Assembly: GCF_024713975.1 (NCBI RefSeq)
Contig: NC_091097.1
Coordinates: 3,322,361 to 3,386,360, forward strand
DNA length: 64,000 nucleotides
Direction: 5' to 3'
From: Paralichthys olivaceus
Taxonomy: Eukaryota > Chordata > Actinopteri > Pleuronectiformes > Paralichthyidae
The translations under genes were made by a program, and so were the position numbers. Below the pieces are notes generated by a model. That model ran no database searches and was not told where the DNA came from. It saw nothing but the letters and a program-made list of their open reading frames with translations. Shown here in pieces: positions 16,301-27,051 of this stretch. Every line of letters starts with the position of its first letter. Positions within the stretch are counted from its first letter, which is position 1.

Positions 16301-19300
16301 TAAGCAAGTCAAATGGTGGATGACTCTCGGCTGTGGGTGAATATAGCGTTAAAGGAATATCCACCTGAGTCCCGTCTCTAGATTTTCTACAGTGGTGTGA
16401 GTTTATTGGTATTCTGCAATACTATGTACATGTGAAATATAAGACAACCCTCAATTCATTGTCCTCATATAGGGTGCAGTAGCACCTTTATGTCCTTTTT
16501 GGTTCCTGAGCTGAACTCAAAAACATAACAGAATTTATTTGATTAAACTTCACAGTTATGCTAATCAGGCAGTGAAGTGGTCCTTTTTGATATTTTGGGT
16601 GAAAAAGTTTTGCTCTGTATTTCCGTGGCAACAGCTTTGACGCGGCCAAATTAAGGCCCAATCCCATTTCACCTCTTCTTCCTTCCCCTTGTTTTTCGAG
16701 GGTTATCTTGCCCCAACAAGAATCGAACCTAAATCAAAACCCTGCAGCAATAACATTTTCTTCTGTATAAAAAAAAATACAAAAATATATATTATACAAA
16801 AATGAATTTCACAGAATTACCACATCTCATCTACATCTTGTTGCCAGATAGAGTTTGCCCAAAATGTCATGGAGGTGGTTCAGCTGGCATACTGACTAGC
16901 ACATAACCAAGCATTTTCCATGACAATTGAGAAAACTCCATCCTTATGCCAACAAAGACCAAGAGTTGCATGTGAAAGCTCCAGGAAAAAGCTTGTGAGT
17001 GAAGTGAAGCGTTGATTCATAATGAAATCTCACCAAAGTTGCATGTGTCCAGTTACTTGACGTCTGTATTTAATTTATGTTAAATTCCTCAAAGATTCCT
17101 TGTTTGTTTCCAGCATGTGTCACACTGTCACTGCCACAATGGGTTTTTCCAGTTCAACATGTGTTGAAACCAGTATAGTCAAGTATCACTCCTACCACAT
17201 TATTTAAAAGGGCTTCTATTAAATAATGTGGTAGGAGTGATATTTTTAGGTCTGGGGATCACTGACACTTGTCAATGCCCTCACTTGTACCCTTGCTTCT
17301 CTCAGAGTTTTTTTGATGTTGATATTGTCAGTGTTTTTCTAGGTCAGATTTTCTGCTCCATGACCTCTTTGTCTCCAGCATCCCTCTCTGCCTATGTACA
17401 TTTCTCATGGTCTCTTATTCAACCCACCAATCTCTTAATCTAAGATTCTTCCTACCTTCTGTCCATTAAACCAACCTCTTACAATGTCCCTTATTCCCCA
17501 CAGATCCATGCCCTTATCACAGGGCCATTTGACACACCATATGAGGGCGGCTTCTTTCTCTTCCTGTTCCGCTGCCCACCCGACTACCCCATCCACCCAC
17601 CCCGGGTCAAGCTCATCACCACGGGACACAACACAGTCCGCTTCAACCCCAACTTCTACCGCAATGGCAAGGTTTGCCTCAGCATCTTGGGGTAAGTCTT
17701 AGTCATTCCTTTCAAATTCTGGATTTTTTTTTTGTCTCATCAGAAATCCATCTAGGATGCACAGTCATGATGAGAGATAAGTGACTTTACTGTAACTGTG
17801 TATATAGTGCTGTAAGGTGTGTTTGTGTGCAGGACATGGACTGGCCCAGCATGGAGTCCAGCTCAGAGCATCTCATCTGTCCTCATCTCTATCCAGTCTC
17901 TGATGACAGAGAACCCCTATCACAATGAACCTGGCTTTGAACAGGTACTGTGTGTTTGTGACTTAAGATAGAGTTGATGCGCATTGTTTGAAAATGGGCG
18001 AGGGTTTAATTGATGAGTTGGGAAATGTCTTTAAATTTGTCATACATTACTTGCAACATAATATAAGAAATTAAAATAAGATGGGTCTGTGGCTGTTTGA
18101 AATCACTCACTATGCAGTGAGGACACTATTTTGTGGTATGGTCCGACTGTTAAGTCAGAATTATTATCCCCTTTATAGACTCAATGTATCCCACAATGCA
18201 TCATGGAAAGTAGTGTCCAACTTTGCTTACTCACCTGAGCAATATGCATTACGTCAAGCTGAGGAGTGGAAAGACTACTGTGTGCTGTGAAAAAATGTTT
18301 TTCCAGGAGGAGTTAAAGTCTGAAACTATGAAAGACTTAAATGTTCACATTGGCAATTCACAAATGATGTGTATTTTTTAATGTCAATACACATGCCTAA
18401 CATCATCTATATATTTAATTGTACCATTTGTCAACGTCTTACTTGTCAAACAAAAGCAGCTTGTCTCAGTTTTCTCAATCTGCTGTTTCTTCTTCTCACA
18501 AACATTTGTTTATTATTAGCTGACATTTTCACGGAGCTTTTAATCTCTTTTATATAGGGTATCATTTAGTATTTTGGATGGCATAAGATGCGTTTGACCA
18601 ATTTGATTTGAATCACAGCTCTTTTGTTTTTTTTTGGGTCAAGGGTTTATAATTTTCTTGTATATATGTGTGTGTGTGTGTGTGTGCGTGTGTGTCTTTC
18701 AGGAGCACCACCCAGGAGACAGTAAGAACTACAACGAGTGCATCCGCCATGAAACCATGAGGGTGGCAGTGTGTGACATGCTGGAGGGCAAAGTCTCCTG
18801 TCCAAAAGCTCTCTGGTGAGACTTACAGCCCGGTTCAGACTTTGTATAAAAATCCATCCTGAGTGATCTGATCCCAAGTGAACAGCTCTAAGGACAGATA
18901 TGAATGCACCTATGTGTCCTGGGCCAAACTGATGGACCACCTAAACATATTGATTGTTTTTTGGCCACTGCCACATATGAGCCACACCTTATTCAATAGT
19001 AGATCTGTGCAGTGCATTCATTTGCTCAGCTCCTCCTGGCCCCACTCTCTCTCTTCTACCGCGACACACAGAAACTTACATTCAAACAGAAATGATGAGT
19101 GTTTATTAGCATGAAGAGTGGGGAAGTGAGATTTCAACACAAGAGCTAACTGGAGACAAGTTGAGAAACATTCTGAAGCCAAGTGTGAACAGACGAACTT
19201 TGATTTGTGATCGGATCACTCAAGACAAATGTTAATACCAACAGGACCTAACATAAATGTCTGATTCATCCTGTCTTTTCTTACACCTGTAATATGTTTT

Positions 19301-21026
19301 CATTTCTGTAATATGTTTGTATTTCTTTTATATATTTTTACCATATTTTATCTTCACTCCTCTCTTCCTGGTGCTTATCACCTTAAGCTACTTTTAGACA
19401 TACACTGAACTCAAGATATTACCTTGAAATTATCTGGAGGGGCTGTATGTGACAACGTAAAAATGTCCACGTAAGTTCCTCTGGACTATATCAGGAGTTT
19501 CTCCTCTGAACCCTTAAATAATAACTCTGGATAATGTCCGAGCGAGCCCATGTGAGAAACAGAAGGATTATGTCTGTAGAATTTCCAGTGAGCGAGCTGG
19601 TGTATTGACTCACGATGGCCCTAAACTGAAAAAACCCAAGAAAGATAACAAATATCCCAGAATGAAAAAGAGGGGCCGTTCACGCAGTAGATGAAGATTT
19701 GAGCTTGTAGAAACTATGAGATTTGAGAGCTTTTGCTGATAAGGGCTAAAGTTGGTGTCAATGTGCTGGAAACAAAAAACACAGCGGAATTTACTGCTCT
19801 CTGATGTCTCAGGTCATGTCCTGCTCTCTGAAAGCTCTACCCAGACGCCACATGTTCTGGAGATTTTCCTGTTGTTGTGAGGGCGTCTGACCGGAGAATC
19901 TCCTGCTGCATTCTTTTTATGTGAAACACAACAACACTGAAAAAAAAATGAAATGATGAATGAATGTGTGTTTTTTAGGAGTGTGATGGAGAAGTCCTTC
20001 CTAGAATACTACGATTTCTATGAGGGAGTCTGTAAAGAGAGACTGCATCTACAGGGACAGAACATGCAGGTATCTACATTTATTTCTTTTCCACTTTTTT
20101 CTTATCTGCTCATTTTACACTTTTGAAATTAATGACAACTTATATTTGAACAAATACAAATATTGTGGGAATTCATTTAAAGCTATCGGCATTAAATCCA
20201 AGCAGAAATGTTGTATGGATGTATATCACTGCTTTGACTGTCCTAAACCATTCTGAGTCAGTACAGTTTGGTATTTACCTCAGTTTTGTGCTCACAGGTG
20301 AGTTAATTTGAAGATTAAAATGCAGAAAGACGCAAAAGTAGAATACTTTGTCTTAATTTTGAAATATTTTTACGATAGTGGCTCATTTGTGTTTCACTAA
20401 TTTACACAGCTCTATTAAAACAAGGCCGTAGGTGTGTCTTGTGATTGACCAGATTCTTCTTCTTGTTGCACTTAAACCACAATAAAGAGGACCTGAGGGC
20501 TCCCAACACAGTTGAAAAATTATAAAATATCTCCTACTGATGCATAGAGTGTTATGAAATCAAATGGACTGCTAATGTTATGATGCTGCAGATTTGAGGC
20601 TCTAATTGGGCGTCTTGGCATCAAATCAGTAAACATTATTTGGTGGTGTGTGCCAGCGCTGGGACATTGGATCATCAGTGGATAACTTCAGCTCCTGCTC
20701 AGTTACATAGACTTATACCAACGGTAGCATGTTTGATTATACCTGTAGCCAGATATAAGCAGCCTCGGTTTAACATCTGCACCTGGTGTTTTTGTCTGTC
20801 TCACCTCTCTCTGTTGGTTTACTTCTCTGTCTCCTCTACCCAGGACCCATTTGGCGAGAAGCGTGGTCGTTTCAACTACCAGGGCCTGCTGGCTCGCCTC
20901 AGCACCACCCACAGGCAAATACGGGAGAAAAGCCTGGCAGAGGGTGACCACAACAATGACGACTCAGACTCAGACACCAGCTCCTCAGGGACAGACCCTG
21001 ACAGCCAGGGCAGCTCCCAGCCCTGA
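13399..21026 (+). CDS. ube2z: Ubiquitin-conjugating enzyme E2 Z (seven coding exons)
   Basis: E2 enzyme; in mammals UBE2Z accepts ubiquitin (and FAT10) from the E1 UBA6. Exons: 13399-13856, 14442-14514, 17504-17691, 17833-17944, 18703-18815, 19979-20069 and 20844-21026; phases agree at every junction, giving 405 residues against 354 in human. Residues 1-135 are a low-complexity Ala/Pro/Ser/Gly-rich region; then come [10 protein letters not shown] and [19 protein letters not shown], which begin the UBC fold. The active-site cysteine is in [10 protein letters not shown] (Cys235), followed by [12 protein letters not shown]. The C-terminal extension includes [10 protein letters not shown] and [13 protein letters not shown] and ends in an acidic Asp/Ser-rich tail. 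The start is the first ATG of a CpG-rich exon. The human order ATP5MC1-UBE2Z is kept. Introns 2 and 5 contain MITE-like sequence. Confidence 0.95.
14551..14640. repeat. Partial MITE-like element in ube2z intron 2
   Basis: GCCCTGTTCAGACCTTGTATTAACATCCGTCCT followed by GATCACAAGTGATCGG matches one end of the element at 18827-19249. The other end was not found, so this is a half copy or solo end. Its right limit is approximate. Confidence 0.5.
18666..18695. repeat. Short (TG)n tract before ube2z exon 5
   Basis: TG tract with one CG interruption, ending a few bases before the acceptor at 18701-18702, so it occupies much of the polypyrimidine position of this intron. UG tracts next to splice sites can bind splicing regulators; any effect here is unknown. 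Confidence 0.8.
18827..19249. repeat. MITE-like element in ube2z intron 5
   Basis: About 420 bp. The left end reads GCCCGGTTCAGACTTTGTATAAAAATCC...GAGTGATCTGATCCCAAG, and the right end is its imperfect reverse complement (TTGTGATCGGATCACTCAAGACAAATGTTAATACC). No transposase. The terminal inverted repeats of over 40 bp and the small size indicate a non-autonomous DNA transposon; the superfamily is not assigned. Confidence 0.65.
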
Positions 21027-24000
21027 CTCTCAGGGCGGTTCTGGACTCAATGCCAGGCCGATAACTAAAGACAAAGGGACCTTTTTTTGTTTCATTTACA
21101 GTCGAGGAACAAAATCACAAAAGAGAACGCAACACCTATGTTTAAGGCAGCCCAGACAAAAGCATACTTCTTATATGCAATCCCTCAGCCTTGCTGGCGC
21201 TGTGGCTCTATCGCCCTCCACCCCGGTGTCACAGCTGGTCTCTGCCTCTGCACCCGCCCTCCAATGGCCAGCCTTGATGCACACCAGCACTGAACTGGCT
21301 TCCCACCCATTAAGGTCAGAGGTCATATATTTTGTCTAGTTGGGGGGAGAGCTTCCCTCCATTCCCCTCCACCTTTAGTTCTCTCTCACCGCTTTATGTC
21401 AGTGATGAGGCTCTGGTCCATCCTGGTGATGCCACTGCCATCTCACTTCCACCTGATTGAGCAGACTCACCTCTGCGTTTCAACCACCCGTTGCTGCAGT
21501 AGATCAGACTGCTCGCTACTCCTTGACCGGGACAAAGCAGCGTAGAATGCTGCAAGAAGCTGTCAACAGATGCTAAAGAGGGCTTCCTCAGCTGAAGGTT
21601 CCTGGCCTCCTACCTACACAGACCCTCCAACCTCAACCACCATCCTCATCATAGTCACAGTGCCTGTTACTTAGTCCAGGCAGCTTGCACACATCTCCTC
21701 CCTGCCCTCACACACTCACACACGTCCCCTGGACAAACAGATCTGCTTCTGACGTCCATCACAAGAATAGAGCTGCATGTTGGGGCCAACACAATCAGGA
21801 GTCTGAGCCCATCAAAACTAAATGAATCCCTATGGTTTCAAATGATAGTGGAAAAGCATGTCTCTAGCCCCATTCCTACCGTTGGTCAAGGAGTGCAACC
21901 CTGCCTCCACTCCACATGGATTTTATTGACGATTTTATGTTGCTGTGTGATCATGCTCTTCAGAAGAGATGGGATTCATCCCGACAGGCAGGGTAGCTGA
22001 ACGGCGTCAGCTAATATTCAGCATGCGGTCCAGTCCTCTGTGGTCAATCCATAAAGTGCATGACTGTTTGAGATCACCAGCACACGTCCCTGCTGAGGTC
22101 ATTCGCTCTTAACATCACTTCTCATTCTACGCTGCCATCTAAAATCTTTAGCTCCCCCTCCAGTCTTTGAAAGACATATTTCATTCAATGATCGAAATAC
22201 TTGGGTGGTGCGGTGTGTTTGCATGTTCTCCCAGTGTCTGCATGGGTTTTCTTTGGGTGCTCCAGTTTCCTCCCACAGTCCAAAGACATGCAGATTGGGG
22301 TTAGATTAATTGAAGACTAAATTTACTATAGCTGAGATTGTGAATGGTTGTTTGTTTTGGCTCTGTGATAAGCTGGCGACCTGTATATCCTGCCTCTCGC
22401 CCAATGTCAGCTGGGAGCGGATCCAGTTCCCAATATGTCCCTAAAAGAATAAGCGGTATAAGTGATGGATGGATGGATGGACGGATTTCATTACTTCCAA
22501 TCATGATATTTTTTTTTTGTATGACTGAGACGTGGTCAAAAGCAGAGGAATGCAGTGCCCCTCTCTTACAGCATTTAACTCAGAGACCTTGTCTGCCTAG
22601 CCGAGGTGGTGTCTCGGTCATATACAGAAATGATTTCTCAATAAGATGGTGTCCTCTGGAGAACTCTCCTCGTTTTTGTCAATATGCATCAGCATCATTT
22701 TATTCCTCTTGGTCTACCCACCTTCTAAAACGTAAGAGCACTTTCATCTGTGAATTCTAAGACTAGCTGATGCTTTGAGTCATGTGCCTTGTCTCCTCTG
22801 GCCAAGGTGAAACCACACCACACCTCTTCAGACTGGACTTCCACTCTGCCACGTGGGCCACATAGAATCAGCAGCTCTGGACTCTACATAACAATGATTC
22901 CTGTGTATTATAAAGTTCGGCTTAGCTCTCAGTTAATGACTGTTTAGCGGAAGAAGAAGCTGCTAGAGAAATGTCTTTTTCATTGAAATCCACCTTTATA
23001 GTCTGTTTTCTGTTGTTTTCTCAGTGTCATGCTGAAACCGATGATAACTTTCTATGTGTAGGTTTATTTGTATGGATAGCTGCCGCTTGTGAGATACAAA
23101 CCAAACCACACTGTTCTTCAGCAGGCAAATTGGAGGAACTAACGAAGGCGATACGAGGGGATCTTTCTGTTTGTTTACACTGCAAGTAACTCAAGTTGCT
23201 CTGCTCTGTCTGAGTGAGGCCTCGGTTGCATCTGTGCAAAGGTACACAGAATTATTTTGCATGATTTTTGTTGAAGATGAACAGATAAACTCCCAGCTAA
23301 CAGTGATTTCAGAATCATCCTTTTCACCACTAGATGTCAGGCCCGACTCAGATCATGTCTAGTGTTACAGAATCTCCTATAAAGGGGAAATAATGCTGTC
23401 AGCCTTTGCTTAGCCGCTTTGTCAAAGCTGACTGATTATTTGGTCCATGCAACAACACTACAGGAAATGACAGGCAGCATTGCTTGTAGTCTGAACACAG
23501 CGGAGGGGTGTCCTCTAGGAAAAGAGTGAGAATGTTTATATGGCCTCTAGTGATGCTCATTTTTAACAGTCTTTCTTAATTGAGTACTCACAGGTCCATC
23601 TGTATGTAATCATTCCAACTGCTCATTCTGGTTGTAAACAGATCTCTCTTTTTTCGACTCTAAAAGGTGGAAGAAAATCTAACAGCCACATTCCAGCTGA
23701 GCCAAACCTAATGATGCTTCAGCCATCTGAGTCTCACAAACCAATCAAGTGTCTTCATCCTGGTAATCGAGTTGGTTTATCAGACTTTAATTTGACTCAA
23801 ATAGGCTTTACGTTGTTTCCCAAAATCCCTCTCAAAATGATTCTAAGGCCAACCCCAGCGTTCATCTTCAGCCTTTCTCAAACTCTTTGAGAAGCTCTTC
23901 AACATGAGACAAGTGTGTCAGATAAATGAACACATGTGAGCTTCTTCCTGTCTTTCACTGCCCCTCCAGTGTGGCTCTCTACATGCCTCATGTTGGTGAA

Positions 24001-24844
24001 GAGAAGCAGTCTGCCTCTGCTGTCAGTGTGTTTGTCAAACACCAGGCTTCCTGGCAGAGGTTGGTGGGCATTCAACTTGGATTCATAATATAGGGCATTT
24101 CTGTTTCTTTCTCTTATAGTTTTCTAGAAAGATATTATGAGAAGCAGCTCCTAGCAGAATGATCTGACAGCCAAAGTGTGGATTGCATCAGACTTTCTGA
24201 AGTAAAGACTCCATGTTCCCTGTTTGCTTCGGTTGTGTTGTTCTCGAAGCAGGGTTCTTCTGTGGCTCTAAAACATTTGGATTACTTAGAAAAGTGATCA
24301 TTTCCAGGTCTTGAAAATGTTGGTTATTGTACAGAAATTCTGAAAAAGTACAGAATAAAATGTTAAGTCCTGATAAGTATGAAGTTCAATTCTTTTGTAT
24401 GTCTACTGTTAATCTAAATGTTTTTCAAGAGTAAATCCACCCTCCATAGAGTTTATTTCTTGCCTCTTGTTGAAAATGGAACACAGAAGAGTCAGTATCC
24501 AATAATTGTTTGACTATAAAACAGATCAAATTATCATAAAAGCTGCAGCTGCTAATAAAATAACTTTGCCATGTAAAAATTCACGGTCATAAAATGTAAG
24601 TGTATGTGTGGTGTGTACTTGCTCATGTAGGTGCATGTGACTATCTTGATAATGTACCATTAAAATACGGGACCGCTGACTTCAGAACAGGTTGTTGTTG
24701 ATCAAAATCATTTGATTCGTTTCCATAAAGTTTGTCAACTAGAATGACAGAGAGCACAGACCTCCACCAAGGCCCCTTATTAAAATTAGATCCAGATTTT
24801 TCTTTGGATCTGCATCAAATTGTAAATATCGGTCCACTAAACAT
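21027..24844 (+). other. ube2z: Probable long ube2z 3' UTR, then spacer to the NLR array
   Basis: No independent gene recognised. The first AATAAA on the plus strand that I find after the ube2z stop is at 24354-24359, so the 3' UTR may be about 3.3 kb, including the LINE-tail-like repeat at 22203-22483. This assignment is weak, since a non-consensus signal nearer the stop would give a shorter transcript. After 24360 comes AT-rich spacer and the start of a dispersed repeat (24761) in which the array boundary lies. Confidence 0.4.
22203..22483 (+). repeat. Teleost LINE-tail-like interspersed repeat, second copy
   Basis: It shares the order of motifs with 12034-12365: GCATGTTCTCCCAGTGTCTGCATGGG, CCTCCCACAGTCCAAAGACATGCAG, GTGAATGGTTGTTTG, CTGGCGACCTGTATATCC, CTGCCTCTCGCCCAATG, ending in GATGGATGGATGG. 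It lies in the same orientation as ube2z and possibly inside its 3' UTR. Confidence 0.65.
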
Positions 24845-25076
24845 GCCTGATTTTTATTTTCATTTGGATCCATGAATAAAAAATTCAACTAAGTGTTGAA
24901 AAACATCCTATTCCTTAATACAACCTCCAATCTGCATCCACACCAAAATAATAATGTATTCTCCCCTGACCCATACCTCATCCTTCCACCTAGTTATGTG
25001 TTAATCTGTCCAGTAGTTGCGTAATCCTTACCCACAAACAAACACAGACAAAAACATAACCTCCCCCAGAAGTAAA
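24761..25076. repeat. Dispersed repeat spanning the left edge of the NLR array
   Basis: The left end CCTCCACCAAGG and right end CATAACCTCCCCC resemble the inverted ends of an abundant teleost repeat whose body carries text like GTCCAGTAGTTGCGTAATCC and ACAAACAAACACAGACAAAAACATAACCTCC. The boundary of the tandem array falls inside it at 24845, so units 2 and 3 start with the same repeat lacking its first 84 bases. Confidence 0.55.
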
Positions 25077-25187
25077 ATGACATGTTTTATGAAATTATAG
25101 TATTTATTGATTATTTATGAGGTGTAAAGATTGACTTCTTTGGTCCTGTTGGGACCCAGCTCATAAGGGAAATGGAAAGCAATGTTC

Positions 25188-25430
25188 TTTAAGGTACAGT
25201 GTGTAGAATTTAGTGATATCGAGTGTTGAAATTTCATGTTGCAGCTGAACACACCTCACATCACCCTCTCCTTCCAAACATGAAAAAGAACCTGTGATAA
25301 CTTCAGTTGTCATAAAAACTCAAAAGGTGTTTAGTTTGTCCAGTCTGGACTAATGTAAATAACATGGCGGCCTCCGTAGAGAGCAGGATGTAAATATAAA
25401 GTATTTAAATATAAAGGGAAGTTAAAGAAA
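25188..25430. repeat. Truncated copy of MITE-like element (unit 1)
   Basis: It keeps the left terminal repeat TTTAAGGTACAGTGTGTAGAATTTA but loses the right half and right terminal repeat, which are present in units 2 and 3. The lost stretch corresponds to roughly 38259-38775 of unit 2. Confidence 0.75.
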
Positions 25431-25640
25431 GTTAATCTACATCAGGAGCAGGGTCCGCCATGTTGCACCTCCAGGTTTTGGCTCCCTACATACTTGGGTA
25501 AGCTGAGGTGGTATTTAGTTAGTTGCAGCATGCACTGAATATTTAACTCATGATTCCATGTCATAACATATTTTAAACTCCCTGTTTAGGTGTTCCTTGT
25601 CCTCTGGGACCTTGTTTGCCCACAGGGTCCACTCTCCCTC

Positions 25641-27015
25641 CTAAATCTGACAAAGAGTCACTGAGGAGTCGAGCCTGATCATATGCTCCAAGCTGAACAT
25701 AGGGTAGAGAGGTTCAGTGAATGTGGGGTTGAAGGTGTGGAGGTGGAGCAGCTTGTCAGAGGAGACTCTGTAGAAGGACACAGAGCCAGCAGGCCAGTCC
25801 AAATACACTGCCACTTTCTCCAAAACAGAGCTAGGATCACAGATGCATAGATTCCCATGGACTCTGTTGTTGGTGAAGGCAGAGTAGAAGCCTCCGGAGC
25901 CGTACAAGCTCCATGACTTGTCACTGAGACCGAGGCAGCAGTCGGAATCCTTTTCTTTTCGTCTGATTCCTCTGTAAGTCACTCCAACAGACACCCACCC
26001 TTTCCTCATTACCTCCCAGTAACAGCGGCCAGTCAGGCCATCGGTGCACAGCAGCTGCTTCCAGTCGTTGAATCTCTCTGGGTGATCAGGATACGGCTGC
26101 TTTTCCTTCACCAGCGTCACCGTCCTGTTGTCCTCAGACAGACAGAGGTATGCGTTTGCTGTGTTTGGGTCCAGGGTGAGCGGACATGCGTCTGAGAGAC
26201 AAAACAAGAAACTGTTCAGATGCAGGCATCGAGACAGGGGGAACGAAACAGAACCATTTAGCTCCCTGCATCCTGACCTGCAAATTGATTAAATTTGACT
26301 CTATGCAGTATAAGAATAAAGGTGTTTCTGATATTGTGTTTACCGCACCAGAAACATGGCCACAGTTAAAAAAAAACTAACAAGAACAAAGATAAGATGA
26401 CACAGTGATACTCCTCCGCCCTGTTAGAGATCAAAGTGAGAGCCCCACAGACTCCAGATCTGTTTCCCAGAGATCTCATAGTAGTGAATCACACTAAATC
26501 TTTACATTTACGAGTCATATACACACTTACACTTCCTCAGTCCAGATTTCAACAAGTGCATGCCAGTATGATCCACACTAGAAGGATAAACAAACACAAT
26601 CAGCAGACTTATCGTATTTTCTTTTAACAAGCAATAGCAGTTATTTTCAGCCTTCGAGCAGACTTCGGCTCTACAAACCTGAGAGTGTCTAGTCTCCACT
26701 GTGGGTCCTTCACTCCGGCAAAGAGCGGCGTCAGCCCTGAGTCTCCCAGGGGATTGTAGCTCAGGTCCAGCTCCCTCAGATGGGACGGGTTAGAGCTCAG
26801 AGCGGAGGCCAGAGAAGCACAACCTTCCTCTGTGACCAGGCAGCCTGACAACCTACACAGAAAAACTGTGCTTAAAATGAAATCGCACCTAAAGATTGAA
26901 CGTGGATGCAAGTGAATGAAAACATGAAAATCAGCATGAACAATCATCAGTGATGATCACATCTGCTGTTGCTTCATGTCATACATTCATTCCAACGTGC
27001 ACAAACATGCACACA

Positions 27016-27051
<36 letters not shown>

